Shown one piece after another: positions 1-6,719 of a stretch of 64,000 bases of DNA; the stretch's first letter is position 1, and every line of letters begins with the position of its first letter. The notes under the pieces are model-generated. The model was not told the origin of the DNA, searched no databases, and saw only the letters and a program-made list of their open reading frames with translations. Source of the DNA: Levilactobacillus brevis ATCC 14869 = DSM 20054 (GTDB lineage: Bacteria > Bacillota > Bacilli > Lactobacillales > Lactobacillaceae); NCBI RefSeq assembly GCF_001433855.1, contig NZ_AZCP01000003.1, positions 401,280-465,279 on the forward strand, given 5' to 3'. Both the position numbers and the translations under genes were made by a program.

Positions 1-69
1 GGCATCGGCGGCCAAAATATGGCGCAAAGCTTTAAGGATGGTACCTAAACTGTGTGGGGGTGTCTGCAT
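1..69 (-). CDS. 5' end of an unidentified minus-strand gene (partial)
   Basis: An ATG read on the minus strand at 69 opens 23 codons that run off the left edge of the window. A strong Shine-Dalgarno sequence (AGGAGG) lies 6-8 bases upstream of it. The visible residues, beginning MQTPPHSLGTILKALR, are too few to assign a family. The amphipathic start would suit a helix-turn-helix protein, but that is a guess. The gene diverges from the ComK-family gene at 354, so the 70-353 gap carries both promoters. Confidence 0.6.
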   Translation of the reverse strand, partial: MQTPPHSLGTILKALRHILAADA

Positions 70-254
70 AAAAGGCCTCCTAGCCATTTTGGCCCATTAT
101 AGCAAGCGATTATGGGATAGACGTGAAAATATTATGAGAATATACGAATTATAAATAAATAAATAAAAAAATCATTCGTATATAAACCTGCAAATCATAT
201 TTGGTCAACATGATTTCATTGCGAATTTGTTGCGCAAATAAAGCGATCGGTGAA

Positions 255-286
255 TTAATTAGGTGATACGTCCTTCTTGCTATAAT
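255..286 (+). promoter_or_regulatory. extended -10 promoter for the ComK-family gene
   Basis: TTGCTATAAT at 277-286 is an extended -10 element with a perfect TATAAT. No good -35 box lies 17 bases upstream, which suits an extended -10 promoter. The rest of 70-353 is AT-rich and shows no other gene; it must also hold the promoter of the divergent minus-strand gene. Confidence 0.5.
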
Positions 287-353
287 TCGTGTTTTGTGAG
301 AATCTATAGCCGAATCAAAGAGGGGAAGACGGTAACTGAATGAGGGTGAGGGG

Positions 354-1148
354 ATGTCAACCGCATGTTTGAACGGATTAACGGCGACGTATCGTCAACA
401 AGTAGTCGCAACGAATACCGTTGATTTCACCAAATTACAGCCACAAGATGTCGAACGGCTGGTGCCAACGAATCAACTAGACATTGATTGGTCGGCGGTC
501 ATTTTTATTAAGAATTGTCGACGACGTAAAGCTATTGCCGATACCGTAGTTTGGACGGAGCAAGGTGGTTTTTATCGAACGCGTCAGTCGCCCCGAGCAC
601 TAATCAATCAAGTAGTCGAGACGAGCCTCGTGCAGTGGCTAGACATGCGGGCCATGGTGGATTATCTAGAATTGAGCGGACCATTGCCCTACGTGATGGG
701 GCGAATCATGTTAGTCTCTACGGAGCGACCGGCCGATGGCAATCAGACCAGTTGGGTTGGCTGTTGGAGTGTGAGCCACATGAATCCGACCACTCGCCAG
801 CATCAAGTGAGTTTGCTGTTAACAAATGGAATGACGATGATTATTCGCGATACGGTATCGCGTTTGCGTAAGAAGATCGCCGAAGCACATCAGATTTTAG
901 TATTTCAGCAGGCAAACCAAGCATACGCGACGCATCAGTACCAGCCCGTCTCGAACGTCTACCGGCCGTTTAATCAGGAGCCATTGGCCTTTCGGCATTA
1001 TCGAGACTGGCGGTTGGTTAGCGGTGTTTTACGTAAGGCAGGCTATTCGCTACCGGATGAAGTCGTTAAACAACTGGTCACCGAAATTTATCGGGGAGAT
1101 TGGCACCCACGACATTTAGATGACGAATGGGTGTCGTCACAGTATTGA
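354..1148 (+). CDS. comK: ComK-family competence transcription factor homologue
   Basis: This 264-residue protein resembles the ComK family, the minor-groove DNA-binding activator of competence genes in Bacillus. The recognisable part is the core: a GR-x-M-L-V segment near residue 120, then W-V-G-C-W-S-V-S-H followed by a beta segment ending in TNGMTM (about residues 137-168), and a basic helix RLRKKIAEAHQIL. This matches the ComK order of Trp/Cys-Gly-Trp-x-x-H-x, FSNGKTM and a C-terminal basic helix. The N-terminal 50 residues and C-terminal 65 are extra compared with the roughly 190-residue Bacillus protein. The ATG at 354 follows a GGTGAGGGG site. In lactobacilli competence genes are usually linked to a SigH/ComX factor, so its target set is unknown. 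Family assignment is from motif recognition only. Confidence 0.6.
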   Translation: MSTACLNGLTATYRQQVVATNTVDFTKLQPQDVERLVPTNQLDIDWSAVIFIKNCRRRKAIADTVVWTEQGGFYRTRQSPRALINQVVETSLVQWLDMRAMVDYLELSGPLPYVMGRIMLVSTERPADGNQTSWVGCWSVSHMNPTTRQHQVSLLLTNGMTMIIRDTVSRLRKKIAEAHQILVFQQANQAYATHQYQPVSNVYRPFNQEPLAFRHYRDWRLVSGVLRKAGYSLPDEVVKQLVTEIYRGDWHPRHLDDEWVSSQY

Positions 1149-1375
1149 CGGGGGTTGGTAGCTATGGGAGAAGTCAAAAAATTAACAAAATAATATTAAA
1201 TTCGCCCGATATATAATTTGTTTATAATATAGTCGTAAATATATGTTAGTATGAATATTGTAAGTGCGTTAGGGATTAACCTTTTCAACCCAGAACGAAC
1301 TAATTCGCACGAGGACTATGTTAGACGCCTTGACGGAGCATAGGCCGTTGAGATGTCACGAGGAGGAAGAGAATC

Positions 1376-1756
1376 ATGATGGAAGCGAAAAAATTAGCGG
1401 TGGACGTTGAACGGATTCACCAGCTGAATTCGCTCTTACGGCCCTTCATCAAACGGCCAAGTGTTGGCGATACCATTACGTTTGAACAGTACCGGATTTT
1501 ACATGAACTGGTTGCTGAAAAGATTAGTACCAGTGAGTTATCCCGGCGGTTAAACGTAGGTCAATCCATGGTATCAATTCAAATCAGTCGGTTATTAAAT
1601 GGTGGATTCATTAAGGATGAAACCTTGCCGACAGATCGGCGCTATCACGTCTTTCAGATCACGACTCAGGGGCGACGGGTTGAAGAACACGTTAACGGTG
1701 CCCTAGAAGTTGAGTTACCGGAGTTAATGAAGCAGGTCAATACGATCTTGAAATAA
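1376..1756 (+). CDS. MarR-family transcriptional regulator
   Basis: A 126-residue winged-helix protein of MarR size. Residues about 35-100 give the helix-turn-helix and wing: ISTSELSRRLNVGQSMVSIQISRLLNGGFIK, then a DRR-containing wing (TLPTDRRYHVFQITTQGRR), both typical of MarR. Family members bind DNA as dimers and usually respond to small phenolic or oxidative ligands; the ligand cannot be told here. The start is preceded by GAGGAGG (ATGATG, so the start could be one codon later). It sits alone between an AT-rich upstream region and a terminator, so its target may be itself or distant genes. Confidence 0.85.
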   Translation: MMEAKKLAVDVERIHQLNSLLRPFIKRPSVGDTITFEQYRILHELVAEKISTSELSRRLNVGQSMVSIQISRLLNGGFIKDETLPTDRRYHVFQITTQGRRVEEHVNGALEVELPELMKQVNTILK

Positions 1757-1800
1757 CGAAATAGCTGTGATGAACCGTTATTAGCGACAGACAAAGAGGA

Positions 1801-1836
1801 CCCCCAAGAATTGGTTAAATTCTTGAGGGCCCTTTT
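1801..1836. terminator. bidirectional terminator between MarR and DUF2187 genes
   Basis: CCCCAAGAATT pairs with AATTCTTGAGGG across a short loop, followed by CCTTTTT on the plus strand. It separates convergent genes. Confidence 0.75.
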
Positions 1837-1860
1837 TGAGATTAATAACAAGTTTTACGC

Positions 1861-2118
1861 TTATTCAGCGGCTTCTAATTCTTCTGCTGGTTCTTTGAGT
1901 GGATTACCCGCCTCGTCAACTAATTGCAGTTCACTCAAGCGAATAATAACCAGGTCGCCGAAAGAGTCAATCTTATCGGTTTCCTTCTTAGCGAGTTGGT
2001 TAGGTTCAACCTTAACCAAGGCCGCATGTTCGTAGATCTTAGTAATGGTTCCGTAAAATGAGTCAGAGAAGAGTTCGGTCTTCTTACAAAAGACCCGATT
2101 ATTTTCGTGTAATGCCAT
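1861..2118 (-). CDS. DUF2187-family small protein (KOW-like)
   Basis: 85 residues. The core FYGTITKIYEHAALVKVEP and the following FGDLVIIRLSELQLV match the DUF2187 family of Lactobacillales, a small beta-rich domain resembling KOW/SH3-type RNA-binding folds. The function is not established for the family. The acidic tail (EEPAEELEAAE type) is unstructured. The ATG is preceded by a GGGGG site. The gene is monocistronic and shares a bidirectional terminator with the convergent MarR gene. Confidence 0.75.
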   Translation of the reverse strand: MALHENNRVFCKKTELFSDSFYGTITKIYEHAALVKVEPNQLAKKETDKIDSFGDLVIIRLSELQLVDEAGNPLKEPAEELEAAE

Positions 2119-2250
2119 TGGCGATCGTCCCCCATAAAAGTAATTTATAACAGAGTAAAGGTCATGGGCCGAAATGTCAAGAAGTTTCCACTAAAAATAT
2201 TGTATCTGTGTAAAAGATTGTGGGTCTGGTTTAATAAGTGAGTAAGTAAA

Positions 2251-2829
2251 CTAGTTGTGTCGCAGCTGATCAATCTTAGATTGCGTCGCAAAATTCTGTA
2301 ATAATTCGTTTTGCTTGGTGACTTGAGTGGCAAATTCCGTAAGAAAATTAATGTCTAGATCGCGCAGGGGACGCTGTTGCTGAGCAGCAATGAGGAGGTC
2401 GTCAATTTGTTGGTTCAAGGACTGACTAGTTTGTTGCAATACGGCAAAAGCGGGAATGGCAGTGATTCCGGTTGAGGTGAAGGTCGACGTAACAGTCGGG
2501 GCACCGGTTGTGGTGATCGGTGTCGTTGACACTGGCTGTATTTTTTCGGGTGTTGCCGTGCTGGCATCGAAGTAATAATAGACTTCGCGCGGTTTTAACG
2601 CAGCTTTCTTAATACGATGATCAATTGAAGGCGCGGCTGAGACGGCCCCCATGACGACGGTTGTGGCGAAGCCTAATTCACCTAACATCTGGCGTAACTT
2701 GACCGCCCGAATTCCGCGAATCCCTGGAAATTTTTCTGCCGAGACGGCCTCGGTTTCGTGTTCATCTTGTAGCCAAGTGATAATTTGCTGGCGAATCTTT
2801 GCCGCTTGACTGTTTTTAGTGTTTGCCAT
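2251..2829 (-). CDS. hypothetical protein with N-terminal winged-helix-like segment
   Basis: The start chosen is the ATG at 2829, because GGAGGG lies seven bases upstream; the upstream in-frame ATG at 2844 has no ribosome-binding site. The 192-residue product has a basic, helical N-terminal half (residues 1-85) with a possible winged-helix pattern (IRQQIITWLQDEHE, then RAVKLRQMLGELGF). A Thr/Pro-rich linker follows (about 95-135), then a C-terminal amphipathic helix region rich in Gln (SQSLNQQIDDLLIAAQQQ) that could form a coiled coil. No family is recognised. A DNA-binding or phase-variable regulatory role is only a guess. It diverges from the RNA candidate at 2992. Confidence 0.6.
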   Translation of the reverse strand: MANTKNSQAAKIRQQIITWLQDEHETEAVSAEKFPGIRGIRAVKLRQMLGELGFATTVVMGAVSAAPSIDHRIKKAALKPREVYYYFDASTATPEKIQPVSTTPITTTGAPTVTSTFTSTGITAIPAFAVLQQTSQSLNQQIDDLLIAAQQQRPLRDLDINFLTEFATQVTKQNELLQNFATQSKIDQLRHN

Positions 2830-2991
2830 GTCCATGCCCTCCATACGCGTTTTAATGATTAATTGAGTTGTTATTAATTATTGAAACATGTTTATTGTGG
2901 TAGTGACAAGGGCCAATGGAGAAAATAACAAATTTCTTAGGACTTTTACCCGCCACTAATCTTTTCAAGATAAGTATGGTACAATCAGGGT

Positions 2992-3176
2992 ACATAGAGG
3001 AATAATTCTGGTGATACTGCCCATTACGGGTGGCCAGGCTAACATCACTGTGCGCATGAGGGTTAATCATTGGGGGTCTTCCCTGTGGTTGTCTTAGTCG
3101 CGGCGGAGTTTCGGACCCTTTGATTGAGCAAATGCCGATATCGAGGAAGAGGCGCGCTGGCGACTCTTCCTTTTTG
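2992..3176 (+). ncRNA. terminator-bounded structured RNA candidate (6S-like or cis leader)
   Basis: An extended -10 element (TGG-TACAAT, TACAAT at 2980-2985) is followed by about 185 bases with no open reading frame and an intrinsic terminator at 3144-3176 (AGGAAGAG / CTCTTCCT, then TTTTT). Visible internal pairing includes CTGG...CCAG enclosing a GCCC/GGGT hairpin near 3008-3040. The 5' segment AGAGGAA can also pair, with one G-U, with the terminator's 3' arm, a closing pairing like that of 6S RNA. It could instead be an attenuator leader for the gene at 3229, which starts 53 bases after the terminator and shows no promoter of its own. Confidence 0.45.
3144..3176 (+). terminator. intrinsic terminator of the RNA candidate
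   Basis: An 8-bp perfect stem, AGGAAGAG with CTCTTCCT, is followed by a T run. It lies upstream of, not after, a coding gene. Confidence 0.75.
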
Positions 3177-3228
3177 TTTATCATCAGTGCGTCGGTGGCA
3201 GTTCTAATCAATATAGGAGTGAACAATT

Positions 3229-3495
3229 TTGCATATCTTTAGAGATGAAAACGGGATTCGGCTGGTCGTATCCCACCAGCTCGGACATTACGCCGTCCAT
3301 TTCACGAACTACGCCCCAGAACAGGAATTCGTTAATTACGAATTAAAGCGAGACCGGCACGGCCGTTATCATCTAAACATTGAAAAAACGAACCTGACAG
3401 AACTGGATCAACCAGTCTTTAAGCAGGAATTGGTTTTTGGTGACTTAGGTGACAGCTTAACACCCATTGCCGGCGTAACCCTGATGCTGATCTAG
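3229..3495 (+). CDS. small conserved-looking hypothetical protein
   Basis: 88 residues beginning with TTG at 3229, eight bases after AGGAGTG; no ATG fits. The composition is soluble and beta-prone with alternating hydrophobic and charged residues (MHIFRDENGIRLVVSHQLG, GRYHLNIEKTNLTELDQ). There is no signal peptide, membrane segment or known motif. The gene lies directly downstream of a terminator-bounded RNA and is followed by its own terminator, so it may be under attenuation control. The product is unknown. Confidence 0.65.
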   Translation: MHIFRDENGIRLVVSHQLGHYAVHFTNYAPEQEFVNYELKRDRHGRYHLNIEKTNLTELDQPVFKQELVFGDLGDSLTPIAGVTLMLI

Positions 3496-3520
3496 TCCGG
3501 GAAATAGGTTGAAATTACGG

Positions 3521-3552
3521 GAGTCTGGGACAAAAGTCTCAGGCTCTTTTTG
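3521..3552 (+). terminator. intrinsic terminator
   Basis: GAGTCTGGGAC, loop AAAA, GTCTCAGGCTC form an 11-bp stem followed by TTTTT. Confidence 0.85.
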
Positions 3553-3662
3553 TGTTCCCAGATATCGGGTGCTGAAATGAGCGTCAAAAGTGGTTTAACT
3601 TGATAAATGTAATTATAGGAGTTACAGTATAGGTGTTCATTTAAAACGAAGAGGTGCTTGTG

Positions 3663-4304
3663 ATGACAAACGTTTTAGTATTAGGGGCTAACGGGAAGAT
3701 TGCGAAGCTAGCTACGGTGCAACTATTAAATAATCCTGACAATCAACTTACCTTGTTCTTGCGTAAGGCGCAACGGCTGGCAGGGGCTGCCGGTCCCCGA
3801 GTGAAGGTCGTGGAAGGTGATGCTAGTCAAGTTGCTGATTTGACAGCGGCGATGGCTGATATTGATGTTGTGTACGCAAACTTAGCTGGTCGGAACATTG
3901 AAGACGAGGCGCAAGCGGTGGTCACTGCCATGCAGGCTAGTCACGTACAACGCTTGATTTGGATCTCAACGCTGGGCATTTATGATGAAGTTCCGGGCAA
4001 CTATGGCAAGTGGAATCACCAAATGCTAGATGGTGGCTACTTGGAAACCTATGCAGCAGCGGCGAAGGTAATCGAAGCCAGTGATTTAGCCTATACCATT
4101 ATCCGGCCAGCATGGTTGACGAACCATGACGAGGTCAGCTACGAGACAACTCAAAAGGGAGAACCGTTCAAGGGAACGGAAGTCTCACGGAAGAGTATTG
4201 CGGCATTAGTGGCAAAGCTAGTCACTGATCCGGCTGAATCAGTACGTGCATCGCTAGGCGTTAATAAACCAAATACGGATGGTGACAAGCCAGCTTGGTA
4301 CTAA
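3663..4304 (+). CDS. NAD(P)-binding atypical SDR / NmrA-like oxidoreductase
   Basis: A 213-residue Rossmann-fold protein of the atypical short-chain dehydrogenase class. The dinucleotide motif is at the extreme N-terminus (NVLVLGANGKIAKLATVQLL). VVEGDASQ follows near residue 60, and the conserved YNSIRP-like segment appears as YTIIRPAWLT near 160. The classical catalytic YxxxK is not evident, as is common in NAD(P)H-sensing members. These proteins often act as quinone reductases or redox sensors in lactobacilli. The ATG at 3663 is preferred over GTG codons at 3654 and 3660, because GAGGTG lies just upstream of it. The gene is monocistronic. Confidence 0.85.
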   Translation: MTNVLVLGANGKIAKLATVQLLNNPDNQLTLFLRKAQRLAGAAGPRVKVVEGDASQVADLTAAMADIDVVYANLAGRNIEDEAQAVVTAMQASHVQRLIWISTLGIYDEVPGNYGKWNHQMLDGGYLETYAAAAKVIEASDLAYTIIRPAWLTNHDEVSYETTQKGEPFKGTEVSRKSIAALVAKLVTDPAESVRASLGVNKPNTDGDKPAWY

Positions 4305-4630
4305 ACGCCGAGTTGTCGGCATTCAGCCATAGTTTTTTAAATTAAGGGTTCAAAAAGAGTGCAATGTAAGAGATTTCGCGGTATAACTAACGTGTGTGTT
4401 GAGTAGACTCCACACGACCTGTGTTCAGGCTTTTATTACCTTTGGAATCAATTTACTGAGCTCATTCTGTGAAACTTTTCCTCCAAACAAGAACCATGGA
4501 TTTGCCTGGAATTGATTCATATATCGTCAAATGCCGTCGACAGTTAGCCTGTCGGCGGTATTTTTATGACCAATGATTTTATGACCAATGAAAACCGGTC
4601 AAATTTAGAACATAATTTGGTGTATTTTGG
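4305..4630. other. gene-free stretch with a terminator
   Basis: No credible coding frame on either strand. It contains a small hairpin near 4390-4416 (CGTGTG...CACACG enclosing TGAGT/ACTC) and a terminator at 4531-4566. Together these would allow a short RNA of about 180 bases, but no strong promoter is visible beyond a TATAAC at 4382-4387. Confidence 0.4.
4531..4566 (+). terminator. intrinsic terminator in gene-free region
   Basis: ATGCCGTCGACAG pairs (with G-U pairs) with CTGTCGGCGGTAT over a 4-base loop, followed by TTTTTATG. It is 226 bases past the nearest stop codon, so it may end a separate transcript. Confidence 0.7.
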
Positions 4631-4659
4631 TTGCAAACGCTTACAGCCAGTGTTATTAT
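4630..4659 (+). promoter_or_regulatory. cre site overlapping a promoter
   Basis: TTGCAAACGCTTACAG at 4631-4646 fits the catabolite-responsive element consensus WTGNNARCGNWWWCAW at all but the last base. The same TTGCAA can act as a -35 box, with TATTAT at 4654-4659 exactly 17 bases downstream (or TATAAT at 4657-4662 with 20). CcpA binding here would repress by promoter occlusion. No gene follows for almost 950 bases. Confidence 0.65.
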
Positions 4660-4664
4660 AATAG

Positions 4665-5244
4665 TGCGGAAAGGTCATAAAGGTTGTGACCGAGTTCCAT
4701 GAGTTAGTATTAGATGTAAGTGTTTGTAACAACTGATTTCCGTTTTGCACGTAAGTCAGATTTACCAGCAAGTTTAAGATTCTGAAAGACAGATAGATGA
4801 CAACTCCGATAAACCTTCTAACGAGCTCTGGTAGTTCTAGGTAACAGAATCAGATTTTCAGTTTTACAATTGAATAGTGTTTGAAACATCATGCTTCTTG
4901 TAAGCAAGTGTTGATAGACTTGAAACAGTTCCAGGCAGTTAACTAGAGTTCGGATGTTGCGTCGGCAAGACCATATGAGGATTTCAAGAAGAATCGTTAA
5001 AATGTGGCCGGTTAGATGTAATGAGGGAATTAAGATTTACAAGTAACACGCTGAAAACGGCAGCCAGAAATTGTCAGTGAATGAATGTAGTGGTTGTGGC
5101 AGCTCAGCGAGAGAAATGTTCTAGTTATGAGGCGATTAAGAATTAGCAAGAAAACGAAACGGGAATTTTGCACGACTCACAACCGCCTTTCCGCGAGTTA
5201 GCAGACTTCAAGTTATTCGCAACTCAACTTGAAGTCTGTTTTTA
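4665..5244 (+). ncRNA. possible cre-controlled non-coding RNA (~580 nt)
   Basis: The stretch between the cre/promoter at 4631-4659 and the terminator at 5202-5244 has stop codons in all frames. Only tiny unsupported frames exist (14 and 21 codons near 5001 and 5080, with no ribosome-binding site). No similarity to a decayed gene is apparent. A regulatory RNA repressed in glucose is one reading; the others are a long untranslated region of the next gene or a decayed locus. Transcription is inferred from signals only. Confidence 0.4.
5202..5244 (+). terminator. strong intrinsic terminator
   Basis: CAGACTTCAAGTT and AACTTGAAGTCTG form a 13-bp perfect stem followed by TTTTTA. No coding gene precedes it for 900 bases. 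Confidence 0.85.
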
Positions 5245-5512
5245 TGTCGCGACTACTCTTGTTGTTCGGCATAACTCAGCTTTAGCTGTTTTAGTTGGTA
5301 CATAATCGGTTGGGTGGTTTGTTAGAAACTTACCTAACTTAGTGGTCTTCTGCCACGTCGTTGTTCTTTGAAATTAGGATATTTGTCGAAAGTAAATCCT
5401 TTTAGCAAGAAAACAGAATGTTCAAAGATGTTCTGAATGGGCCGGCCCCTACAGGTGGTTCAGGGTGATAATGTTCGGAAATAGACTTTTTACGTTTCCC
5501 TTAAATCGACCA

Positions 5513-5541
5513 TTTACAGGGCGGCTGGGAAAAGGTATATT
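5513..5541 (+). promoter_or_regulatory. promoter of the phosphopentomutase-like gene
   Basis: TTTACA, then exactly 17 bases, then TATATT. The predicted start leaves a 58-base leader to the GTG at 5606. The 5245-5512 segment upstream shows only two small hairpins (GTGG/CCAC near 5341, CAGAA/TTCTG near 5416). Confidence 0.65.
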
Positions 5542-5605
5542 ATTACTAGACCGAAAAATACTTGGGGGATTTTTACCTAAATGTTTATCGAAGGAGTGAG
5601 CAACG

Positions 5606-6430
5606 GTGGCATTTCATCGCATTTTCGTGGTTGATTTTGCGGGAGTCGGATTGGGCGAAGCGCCTGATGCGAACCGCTTTCAATCAGTTGGCGCCGATAC
5701 ACTGGGGCATGTGGCAGTTGGTTGGCCAGATAAACTAAATCTTCCAACATTACAGCAACTTGGGCTTGGTAATATTCGGGTTGACCATCCTATTCCGGGG
5801 GTTGAGCCAATTGACCAGCCCAGTGGCTTCTATGGACGCTTGCACGTTCAAGCACAAGACAACCGACGAGCTACTGGATTACGCGAGATGTGGGACTTTA
5901 CCGGTGAGAACCGGACAGAGACCGTGTTTGCTAGCCTACCAGCGGCGGGGTATGCCGTGAGTTTAGCGGGACCATTCCTGAGTTATCTGCAAACGCAAAG
6001 CGCAGCTCAACGTTTCCAAGTTGGTAGTAATCAGGATGCTTTCCGGATTTTATATGATCGTTTGTATCAACCAGCGTCCGGCTTGGCTTATGTGGTGCTC
6101 CCAGACTTCCGCTTTGCGGGTGAGCAGCAAGATGTTCATGCATTTGCTGAGGCGTTGACTAGTGCCGATCATTATCTGGCCCAGGTTCAACATGACTTGG
6201 GAGCCAACGATCTTTTGATCGTGACGGCCACACATGCTGATGATCCGACTGTTAGTGCAACGCCAACACGCGAATATTTACCGTTATTAGCTTATTCGCC
6301 ATCGCGGCCAGTTGGGCACGCCTTAGGCATTCGGCGGACATTAGCGGACGTTGGTGCGACCGTCCTTGAGAACTTCGGTTTGGCAGGTCATGCTGCCGGA
6401 CATAGCTTTTTAAATGAGATTACACAATAG
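5606..6430 (+). CDS. degenerate, shortened phosphopentomutase (DeoB) homologue
   Basis: This 274-residue protein is clearly related to DeoB, the mutase interconverting (deoxy)ribose 1- and 5-phosphate. The N-terminus (VGLGEAPDANRF, GADTLGHVAVG, LNLPTLQQLGLGNI) and C-terminus (TREYLPLLAYS, LGIRRTLADVGATVLENF) align along DeoB. It is about 115 residues short, missing most of the cap domain. The catalytic core is also changed: the nucleophile segment KD(T/S)MxGHWE reads NRRATGLRE, the metal motif TADHGND reads TATHADD, TDHTREY reads ATPTREY, and VDFDxxYGHR reads PDFRFAGEQQ. The first metal Asp is kept. Mutase activity is therefore unlikely; a structural, ligand-sensing or new hydrolase role is possible. 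GTG start with AAGGAG upstream. It lies beside nucleoside transporters. Confidence 0.8.
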   Translation: MAFHRIFVVDFAGVGLGEAPDANRFQSVGADTLGHVAVGWPDKLNLPTLQQLGLGNIRVDHPIPGVEPIDQPSGFYGRLHVQAQDNRRATGLREMWDFTGENRTETVFASLPAAGYAVSLAGPFLSYLQTQSAAQRFQVGSNQDAFRILYDRLYQPASGLAYVVLPDFRFAGEQQDVHAFAEALTSADHYLAQVQHDLGANDLLIVTATHADDPTVSATPTREYLPLLAYSPSRPVGHALGIRRTLADVGATVLENFGLAGHAAGHSFLNEITQ

Positions 6431-6719
6431 GAACTTGAACGAGCCTTGAAGGGAGGTGAGGGGGCATCAAGATTGAGATACTGGCTTGGGGTTGCAAAGG
6501 TCAGCGAGAGACAACGGATAGTTTCATCAGATATTATTTACCGTTTAAATTCACCATTTACCGTTGGTTGTCGTTGAAATTCCAAACAAGTAGATCGATA
6601 ATCGTTCGTTCGTAACAGAAGTTATGCGATACATAATTTCTGCAGCCACATCGTGTCAACTTTTGTATGGCAAGTGGCCATACATCAAAGAATAATATCG
6701 GAAAGAGGTATTTTGACCA
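6431..6719. promoter_or_regulatory. leader region of nupC with two hairpins
   Basis: No gene fits. Two inverted repeats are visible: CAGAAGTTATG / CATAATTTCTG around 6617-6643 and GTATGGC / GGCCATAC around 6665-6683. The second ends about 35 bases before the nupC start, close enough to influence translation or to be an operator. Confidence 0.4.

Noticed and set aside
2852..3226. 124-codon minus-strand frame
   Set aside because: It lies antisense to the RNA candidate and its terminator, has no ribosome-binding site and no family features.
4544..4771. 75-codon minus-strand frame over the cre/promoter region
   Set aside because: No ribosome-binding site, low-complexity Asn/Thr composition, and it covers a terminator and cre site.
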